Shown here in pieces: positions 29,739 to 35,749 of a stretch of DNA of 35,749 bases. The stretch lies in NCBI GenBank assembly GCA_946404285.1, contig CAMJDC010000006.1, positions 1 through 35,749 on the forward strand, in the 5' to 3' direction. Made by a program: the position numbers and the translations under genes. The notes beneath the pieces were generated by a model. The model saw only the letters and a list, made by a program, of their open reading frames with translations. It searched no databases and was not told the DNA's origin. This DNA comes from an uncultured bacterium. GTDB lineage: Bacteria; Patescibacteriota; Gracilibacteria; Absconditabacterales; Absconditicoccaceae. How positions within the stretch are numbered: the first letter of the stretch is position 1; the number at the start of each line of letters is the position of its first letter.

Positions 29739-30182
29739 TTATTTTAAATCACAATCAACTCACATATTTCTAGCAGTTCCAGCAATAATTCTGATTCATT
29801 CTTCAACGCTGTTTGCATTTAAGTCATCTTTTTTGATTTCGTAGATTTCTTCCAAATCTGCTCTTGAAAGCTTTCCAACCTTGTTTTTATTAGGTTCTCC
29901 AGAACCTTTAGCTAGATGTAACTTCCATTTAATCAATCCAGATGTGATAGGAGATCAGATTTCTACTTGGAAAGTTCTATCAACAAAGATTGTTAATTTA
30001 GTTTTAATTTTAACATCTGTTGGAGCGAACTTTTTCATATAATCCATAGTTTTATCGTTGAACTCTTTAATGAATTGACCGATATTTACACCGTTTGCTC
30101 AAAGCATAGGTCCAAGAGGAGGAGCTGGTTGAGCTTTTCCGGCAGGAATCTCAAGATTGAGAATAGTTTGCACTTTTGCCAT
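29739..30182 (-). CDS. rplK: 50S ribosomal protein L11
   Basis: 147 residues. L11 forms the GTPase-associated centre base. [45 protein letters not shown], and the C-terminal GIRIIAGTARNMGVD are standard. Four of its thirteen glycines are TGA. Start MAKVQTILN. It lies in the conserved nusG-rplK-rplA order but is separated from nusG by two non-ribosomal genes. A structured leader precedes it. Confidence 0.98.
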
Positions 30183-30344
30183 TTTTCAAGCTTAATAATC
30201 AAATAAATGTTTAGTTTTCCTATGCTTGGACAGTCTAACAAATGTGTTTGCATTTGTAGAAGCTAGACATTCTGAGGTAGAAGACTCAGGCCAGCTAAGG
30301 AGATATTTGAGTAAATTACTCAACTTAATTAATAGGGTAGTATA
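30183..30344 (-). promoter_or_regulatory. Structured leader upstream of rplK
   Basis: 162 bp without a gene. It contains CTGAG/CTCAG around 30272-30289 and a stem ACAAATG/CATTTGT at 30238-30257 extended by TCTA/TAGA. This looks like an RNA leader for ribosomal-protein control, though no known family was matched. Confidence 0.4.
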
Positions 30345-31172
30345 TTATTCAATTAGCCCTCATATTATGTCTCATAATCATAATTCTTCATTATCTTCAT
30401 TTTCATCAATTTCGATATTTTCAGTGTCTTCATCTTCGTGATATTCAGGGATGCATCTCCTGCAAGGGTCAGTTAATCCTCTTTCGTATGCATCTTTAAC
30501 TGTACCTTCATAGACTGTTTTACTATTTGAGAATGCAGGACAATCCTGATCTACGTGATATTTTTTACTATGTTCAGCCCAGTATACTGTTCCAGATGGA
30601 CTTACTTGTAATACTTCTTTTTCAGCTCTTTCTAGTCATTCCATAGAGACAGGATTCCGGTCATAACTAGCTAGTCCAGCGATAGCTAGAGCAGCGATAG
30701 CAATTCATCATACTAATCATTTTGATCTTTTATCTAAGTCTTTGTCAGTGAATATTAATATAATAATAGGTAGGAAAGCTATTACTGAAAGGATAGTTCA
30801 TAAGTTATTCCACAACCAGAATTTTGTTTTGTTCTTTTCTGATGCAGGATCAATATGATTTGCTTTCTTCCGTAATAATGAACCGATTATTACAAATATC
30901 AAATCTAGTACGATACAAATTATCAAGAATGTTGTGATATCTAATCCACTGAACCAATTGATAACCTCTGTCAGTTTTAATATTCCGATTACTTCAAATG
31001 CAATTGCAATAACCCAACAGATGATAGCCCAAACTCTTTTACAAGTGGCTCTTTTTTTTGGGTCTCCAGTTTGTTCAATTTTGATAATCTTTCCGTGTTC
31101 ATCTTTCCCATAAACTTCATTGTTTTCTGTTTCTTCACTTTGAACTTTAACATACTTTTTTTTGATTGCCAT
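30345..31172 (-). CDS. Membrane protein with four TM segments and a C-terminal Cys/His zinc-binding-like tail
   Basis: 275 residues. A Lys and Glu rich cytoplasmic N-terminus (MAIKKKYVKVQSEE) is followed by TM pairs (WAIICWVIAIAFEVIGILKL, TFLIICIVLDLIFVIIGSLL, then GTILSVIAFLPIIILIF and GLVGGIAIAALAIAGLA). The C-terminal domain reads VYWAEHSKKYHVDQDCPAF and ERGLTDPCRRCIPEYH, resembling the short HxxxxC...CxxC motif found in many bacterial surface and Ada-like zinc modules. An acidic tail ends EELGLGDIIGGLIE. The track shows only the first 124 codons. It is inserted between nusG and rplK, an unusual place. Confidence 0.85.
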
Positions 31173-31183
31173 GTTTAGTTTGG

Positions 31184-31900
31184 TTAGTGAATAAATAATG
31201 ATTTAAGATAGTCCTTGCTGTAATGGTATTTGTCTGATGGTACTTGTAGTAATCGAGTATCACCATCAATTTTAATTACCATTATAACCCAAGTATCTTT
31301 GAACATAGAGAGGTTTATATAACTTACTCTATCTCCAAATAATTGGTTCTGAAGGATTTCGGATTCTGTTACCATTTCATAAACGTTTCCTCCAAGTGTT
31401 TCAACTGTATCTTTAAAGTCTAGATAACTTCAGTAATAAGCGAAGTAATTTCATTTTGCATCCTGTAATGTGTATTTAGGTTTTTCTCATAAGATACTTA
31501 CAATATCTAGAGTTCCGAAATATTCAGTAGTACCAGGAAGTAATTTTACGTCATCTGAAGTTAAACTTACTGAATTAGTGGATTCATATGTGATTGCATT
31601 TTGTGAATTTGGATTGTTTGTTCAGTCTTTGGAATATGAATTTATTGAATCAGATGTGTCTTTGTCATTATATGAATCTGAAGTTGAATTACTTGAAAGA
31701 TCTATTAATTTTTGTTCATTTGATCAAATATTTTTGTTTGCATTGTCTCATGTCGATTGATTATTCGTGATTTCGTTTCAGATTTTGTTGGTATTTTTGA
31801 AAATTTCAGTTTTTTTCATGTATGTCAGCGAGTATACGAGAGATAGACTCAGAAACAGAAATATTAATGATCGTGATATTACTTTTTTATTTTCTATCAT
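31184..31900 (-). CDS. Membrane-anchored protein with Asn/Ser-rich linker, unknown
   Basis: 238 residues. One TM or signal segment near the N-terminus (SLIFLFLSLSLVYSLTYM), a low-complexity linker rich in Asn, Ser and Asp (NEITNNQST, SSNSTSDSYNDKDTSDSINSY) and a C-terminal globular part (TLDIVSILGEKPKYTLQDAKGNYFAYYGSYLDFKD and SMFKDTWVIMVIKIDG, read in parts). The architecture is that of a tethered extracytoplasmic domain. It starts 25 bp after nusG and ends 11 bp before the 4-TM gene, so the three are surely cotranscribed. No family recognised. Confidence 0.84.
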
Positions 31901-31925
31901 GATAGGGAATATGCTTGATAAAACT

Positions 31926-32504
31926 TTATTGAGCAATTTCCACAGTATCAATTCAAACTGTTGTAGGTGTAAGCTGACCTAACCATTCAACACTTACAGT
32001 TATCAATCATTTTTCGGCGTCAACTGATATAATATTTCATTTCATATCTTTAAAATCTCATGATTTGATTTTTACTAAGTCTCATTTTTTGAATGGAACT
32101 TTGATATCAGAAGAATCTTCGGACGCTTTTATTTGTTGCATCATTTGGTTAAATTCTTCATCTGTAAGTGGAACAGGATGAGTATCTGCTCATACAATCA
32201 ATCTTACTCATGGAGTGTTTCTGATTACATACCATATTTTGTCATTCATTCTAGATTTGAAGAATAAGTAACCTGGATATAATCTTTTTTGTTTGATGAC
32301 TTTTTCTCATTTCTTTACTGATACTTCGTTTATTTTAGGGTTTAATATTTCGATTACGTCATCTTTAAGTCATTGTCTAACAACTCTTTCTTTTAAGTTT
32401 TCGAGAACAAGATCTTCTTGACCAGAGTTTACACTTAGTACATATCGTCTAAATGTACGATCTTCAATCTGCTTTTTGATTTCTACTGTATTTGTTTCTT
32501 GCAT
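31926..32504 (-). CDS. nusG: Transcription termination/antitermination factor NusG
   Basis: 192 residues. It binds RNA polymerase and suppresses pausing. The NGN domain shows RWYVLSVNSGQEDLV, LYPGYLFFKSRMNDKIWYVIRNTPGV and IVGADTHPVPL; the W of WYV is encoded by CGA and is invariant in NusG, strong proof of CGA=Trp. The C-terminal KOW domain has FKKGDLVKIKSGDFKDMKGNI. Downstream of secE with a 61-bp gap, in the classical secE-nusG order. Confidence 0.98.
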
Positions 32505-32565
32505 GATAATTAGTGAAGAGAATAAAAATCTTTACCAAATTCTAATTTTCAACTATTAAATTTTA

Positions 32566-32757
32566 TTAAAGAGTTTCAGTCATAAATTGGTAGAAAATTT
32601 TGTATCCTTCACTGAAAATGTAGTCAGCAAGTACAAAGTATAAACCAGTTACGATAACTACACCAAAAATAGCACTAGTTAGAGTAACGTACATTTTTAA
32701 GTCTGGATGTTTTAGACTTTTTACTGTATCCAAACTGTCATAAATAAAGTCAAGCAT
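32566..32757 (-). CDS. secE: Preprotein translocase subunit SecE
   Basis: 63 residues, single TM segment (TLTSAIFGVVIVTGLYFVLADYIF) preceded by an amphipathic helix and SLKHPDLKMYV, typical of minimal SecE. First gene of the operon with nusG. Its three glycines are not TGA. Confidence 0.93.
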   Translation of the reverse strand: MLDFIYDSLDTVKSLKHPDLKMYVTLTSAIFGVVIVTGLYFVLADYIFSEGYKIFYQFMTETL

Positions 32758-32803
32758 TCCATAATTTTATAATAATAAAAAACGCGAATGTTTACGATGA
32801 ATG

Positions 32804-32831
32804 TTTATAAAAATTTTTGTATAAAATGCAA
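32804..32831 (-). promoter_or_regulatory. Promoter for secE-nusG operon
   Basis: TTGCAT and TATAAA with a 16-bp spacer, about 47 bp before the ATG. Confidence 0.6.
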
Positions 32832-32862
32832 GAGAAATCTGAGTTTAATTTATATTTTTGAA

Positions 32863-32889
32863 TAAAAAATGTGGTAGAATATACCTACC
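32863..32889 (-). terminator. Terminator for the 32912 gene
   Basis: GGTAG and CTACC around a 7-nt loop, followed on the reverse strand by ACA and six T. Confidence 0.7.
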
Positions 32890-32911
32890 GCGTAAATTGT
32901 TTTAAATCGAG

Positions 32912-33193
32912 TTATATAGGGATGCCTGGAATATACCCCTCTGGCACTTCGATTGTGAGTTTGCCGCCATGGTTTTTGCATTTGAAAATTTTTTCCCAGT
33001 CTCTATGGCTTTTTTCTACTAAGATTTGGAATTTGTTTCCCGTGAGGGATACTTTCCGACCAGATACAATGATGTTCTTTAGATCTGTTGTTTTGAGTAC
33101 AATAGCAACAAAAGAGGAACATTCATTAAAATAATTTTTTTGCATTTTCTCGGTAGATAAAACTGCTCCGAGTCGTAGTACATTTTGGTTCAT
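32912..33193 (-). CDS. Small hypothetical protein with GC-rich codons and no UGA
   Basis: 93 residues, starting MNQNVLRLGAVLSTEKMQKN. Probably a compact beta-rich fold (FVAIVLKTTDLKNIIVSG, KVSLTGNKFQILVEK, GGKLTIEVPEGYIPGIPI). Glycines are GGA, GGT, GGC and GGG, never TGA; CTC, GGC and GTG codons stand out from neighbours, and both CGA and CGG occur. Own promoter (TTGACT-N16-TATACT) and terminator. It is similar in style to the 24959 and DUF5662 genes. No family recognised. The forward track ORF at 32871 is its shadow. Confidence 0.75.
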   Translation of the reverse strand: MNQNVLRLGAVLSTEKMQKNYFNECSSFVAIVLKTTDLKNIIVSGRKVSLTGNKFQILVEKSHRDWEKIFKCKNHGGKLTIEVPEGYIPGIPI

Positions 33194-33270
33194 AATTTTT
33201 TTAAATTTTATTGATTACTTATATTTTTACTTATGTTGATTGTTTGTAAAAATAATTTGAACGATGCTTT

Positions 33271-33298
33271 AGTATATATTTTTTATATAAAAAGTCAA
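33271..33298 (-). promoter_or_regulatory. Promoter for the 32912 gene
   Basis: TTGACT and TATACT with a 16-bp spacer, about 78 bp upstream of the ATG. Confidence 0.7.
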
Positions 33299-33312
33299 GT
33301 AATTTATTTTAC

Positions 33313-33340
33313 TTGAAACTTGTAAAAAAAATCCTACACT
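33313..33340 (+). promoter_or_regulatory. Promoter for the DUF4012 gene
   Basis: TTGAAA and TACACT with a 16-bp spacer, back to back with the reverse promoter. Confidence 0.6.
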
Positions 33341-33398
33341 CTTGTTCGTGAGAATAATTAGATTTCTCAATTTTTGGTGGATTTAGAAAATATTATAA

Positions 33399-35018
33399 AT
33401 GGTAGAAAAACAGTTTTGAATAGAAGAAATTCAGAAAAAAAGGAGGCAACTCCCTCCAGTGCAGTTTTTCATATATTCGTTATTATTCCTAATTTTTTTC
33501 CGAATCTTTAGTTTGTACTCAAATATTACAAATATACTTTTTGGATGATCAGCCTTAGATATTTTTACTAAAGATTTACAAACTTTATCAATTTATTTTC
33601 TCCCAATCGATAAAGAAGTTTCTCACGAATTGTATACATTGGATACGATAGTTCAGTCGTATGTGAAGTGAGAAAATATTTTCAAAACAAAAAAGCCAGA
33701 AATAGAAGAAGTGCGATATTACATTATTAATAATCAGAATTATCTTTCTTCTCTATGATTTCAGCGTTATGAATCATTAATGAAATTTTTGTCAGATTTG
33801 TATGACCATCGTGAAGAGGCTTATAAACTTTTATGAGAAAATCAGCCATATAATTATTTAATACCATTACAAAATGGAAATGAAAAACGTCCAAATTGAT
33901 GATTTTTTGGTTCGTTTGCTTTTGTGACTTTGAGTGGCTGACATATTGAAAATTTAGAAGTAATAGATTCATATTTGGCGGATTATATTGCACCAAAATC
34001 TAGATTGTATTTGCCAGAATGGTATTCGAAATATTTCTGAGAGAAACAACTTGGATTTGTAGCAGGGAATAAATTCTGATTTACGGATATGGATTGAAAA
34101 AATCTGAAAATTTTGTACGAAAAGGCTTTCAATGAGGATTATGAAATGGATAAGGTAAGAGAGATGTATAGTGGCGAGCAACGAAGACTTTTGCATGATA
34201 AGTATATAAAATGAGTAATTTTCCTTGATTCAAATTTACTTGAGGAGTTGTTGCCGTGATTTAGTGACAAGATGAGAGAATGGCAGTTTATTAACGCTTC
34301 AATTGATATAATTCGTGGAGAAGAACGTGGAAATAAAAAAGAACTTTATATTGCGGAAGTATTGGATTATTTCTTTAAAAATTCTACAACTATTGCAAAA
34401 AATTTGATAAATAATCGGGATGAGGTTTTAAACAAAAGGTATATTCAGATTTATCTTTCTGATATGTTTGTTAGTCAAGAATTCAGGGATATGATTGCTA
34501 GAAATAATTTGAATACGAGATTTGAATGATGAAAAATTTATGCGCGAGATGTGAATATTGCAAATAATAAATCAGATGATTTTCTTACGAAACGATTGAA
34601 GCTTTATTCGTCTACGTGAGCATTGATTACTTCACAGCAGAATGAAGTACTTTCTCTTGCAAATTTGCCGGTAGGAGAGTATCAGCTCGTAATTGATTAT
34701 TATTTCTTCGTGCCAGAAAGTTATAGAAATTTTATTCGTTGATTGGAGCAGAAATATCAAATTGGGATTACTCCAAGAGAGGAAGGAATTTTGGTGCTTA
34801 GTCCAGTAAATCATTATGATTGAAACCCTGAACGTTTGTGGCGAGAAAAATGAATGGTTTACTATCCGCGAAATATGGAAATTACTTCAGTTTGATGAGA
34901 TGTGGAAGATATAAATTATTTTAAATCTGATTTTGCTCAGGGATTGAATTATACTTTGCGTACGGTGAAAACTGAGGATCAGAAGCAGGCGGTGATTAAT
35001 TTTAGGATTAAACCGTAA
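33399..35018 (+). CDS. DUF4012 family membrane-anchored protein
   Basis: 539 residues. A cytoplasmic basic start (EEIQKKRRQLPPVQ), one TM segment at about residues 22-40 (FFIYSLLFLIFFRIFSLYS) and a large external part. The family hallmark is RPNGGFFGSFAFVTLSGGHIENL near residue 165 (read in parts), matching the DUF4012 pattern of R-x-x-GGF-x-GS-x-x-x-V-x-x-x-x-G. DUF4012 proteins are frequent in Patescibacteria and Actinobacteria and are thought to work at the cell surface. Many TGA glycines. A large single gene flanked by its own promoter. Confidence 0.85.
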
Positions 35019-35098
35019 TAAATAATTTATAAATTTTTGTCTTTACTTTTAAATAAAATTTGTTATCTATTTTGAGCAAACATAAAATTCAAATTATC

Positions 35099-35269
35099 AT
35101 GAAACTACATGTATCTTATTGTTACGTCAAAAAAAGGGTTCCCATTTTCGATGATGTAATCATTGAAAGAGAGGAATTTAAAGAAGAAGACATTAATTTA
35201 ATGAAAACTGTCTTAAAAAAACGTCTTCAAGCAGATTCTCTTGCTATAATTTCATGGCATTGGCTATAA
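35099..35269 (+). CDS. Small hypothetical protein
   Basis: 56 residues from MKLHVSYCYVKKRVPIF. Charged helix in the second half (EREEFKEEDINLMKTVLKKRLQ) and a Trp-rich end ISWHWL. No glycine, so code use tells nothing. The track start at 35060 is a TTG; the ATG at 35099 is preferred. A good terminator follows. No family recognised. Confidence 0.6.
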   Translation: MKLHVSYCYVKKRVPIFDDVIIEREEFKEEDINLMKTVLKKRLQADSLAIISWHWL

Positions 35270-35284
35270 TCATGCAATGGTTAT

Positions 35285-35316
35285 AAAGGGAGGTGGGGAA
35301 TACTCGCCTCCTTTTC
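35285..35316 (+). terminator. Terminator after the 35099 gene
   Basis: AAAGGGAGG and CCTCCTTTT form a stem with a wobble pair, followed by further T. Confidence 0.8.
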
Positions 35317-35353
35317 CAAATGGATTAAAAATAATTTTAATATTTGTGTAGTA

Positions 35354-35749
35354 TTATATAATACTTTCTATAAAAGAAATCATATCGTTAATTTTTGGTG
35401 TATATTCTCAGTGGAGTTTTGCTTGCATATTTTCTGTTTGATTATATAAGTCTTCAGATAGTCCTACTCAGAGTATGAAATCTTTTCTTGATTTTGGACA
35501 TGGTTGTACAGAAAAATAATCACAGATGATTTTCTTCCATTTTTTGATAGATTCTTCGTTTATATCTTTGGTTGGAAATTTATATTTAGTGAAAAAATCG
35601 ATAAAATCTTGTCGATAAGTGAGTTTTGAATACAAAATATCATCTTCTAATATTTTTAATGAATATATGAAAACACCATCAGAAATTTTTGGTGTGTAGA
35701 TATTGTGTTTTTCAGAAAATTTATCCCTATTTTCATCTATGAATGAATG
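35354..35749 (-). CDS. Hypothetical protein, 5' end outside window
   Basis: 131 residues of the C-terminal part. Hydrophilic, Lys, Asp and Ile rich (FIDENRDKFSEKHNIYTP, SIKKWKKIICDYFS, KSRKDFILGVGLSEDLYNQ). Two TGA glycines (ILGVG, LHGEY). No membrane segment or recognised motif; ends in TAA. It converges with the 35099 gene, separated by that gene's terminator. Confidence 0.75.

Noticed and set aside
31470-31982. Forward track ORFs 31470 and 31767
   Set aside because: Antisense to the membrane-anchored protein and the end of nusG.
1-35749. Many pseudogenes, or UGA read as Trp or selenocysteine
   Set aside because: TGA codons occur at invariant glycines, not tryptophans, in dozens of places with intact flanking motifs. 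TGG is still used for Trp.
1-35749. CRISPR array, insertion sequence or prophage
   Set aside because: No regularly spaced direct repeats, transposase, integrase or phage structural genes were seen.

Overview
The window is an AT-rich stretch of a bacterial genome that does not use the standard code. Two changes can be read directly from conserved protein motifs. In-frame TGA falls at invariant glycines, for example in the patatin GGGSKG and GVSAGA motifs, the ABC signature LSGGE and the UvrB GRAA motif. CGA and CGG fall at invariant tryptophans or aromatic positions (NusG WYV, IleRS RYWG and HLxxWP, RarA HRW/F, the TatD GWHP-like site, the ABC C-terminal LW.IQSGG), while true arginines use CGT, CGC, AGA or AGG. 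UGA=Gly is known from Absconditabacteria (SR1) and Gracilibacteria. CGA/CGG=Trp has been proposed for Absconditabacterales, so that order is the best guess for the host. Because of this the supplied ORF track breaks most real genes into fragments. All coordinates here were re-read with only TAA and TAG as stops; R in the track translation at CGA or CGG should be W.

Layout. 1-3.6 kb: the 3' part of ileS carrying a histidine-phosphatase domain inside the synthetase, a promoter-ncRNA-terminator unit, a small basic protein and tRNA-Thr(CGU). 3.6-7.1 kb: a UvrB lacking its ATPase N-terminal half, a membrane protein, tilS and a uracil-DNA-glycosylase-like protein. 7.1-9.5 kb: a forward cluster of a YceD/DUF177 protein, mltG and a patatin phospholipase. 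9.5-13.8 kb: a reverse operon holA - secreted protein - degenerate MurI paralogue - dCMP-type deaminase - murI - (nudix). 13.9-15 kb: a forward 4-TM protein and a DJ-1/PfpI protein. 15-18.2 kb: relA/spoT and tatD on the reverse strand. 18.3-19.4 kb: a hypothetical gene and ybaB. 19.4-24.8 kb, reverse strand: rubrerythrin, frr-yidC, an ABC exporter with an apparent leader-peptide attenuator, and rarA. 25-28.7 kb: accessory genes, including an S-layer-homology protein and a DUF5662 gene that looks recently acquired. 28.9-32.8 kb: secE-nusG-(two membrane proteins)-rplK-rplA. 32.9-35.7 kb: a small hypothetical, a DUF4012 protein, a small ORF and a partial gene.

How it fits together. The conserved genes cover translation (ileS, tilS, tRNA, frr, rplA, rplK), transcription (nusG), secretion (secE, yidC), DNA replication and repair (holA, rarA, uvrB fragment), envelope building (murI, mltG, SLH protein) and stress signalling (relA/spoT, rubrerythrin, DJ-1). 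At least sixteen candidate promoters share TTGnnn-N16-TAnnnT with a 16-bp spacer. The most striking items are the double codon reassignment, the IleRS/histidine-phosphatase chimera, the attenuator before the ABC exporter, the catalytically dead MurI paralogue beside murI, and several standard-code-compatible genes with their own strong promoters and terminators.
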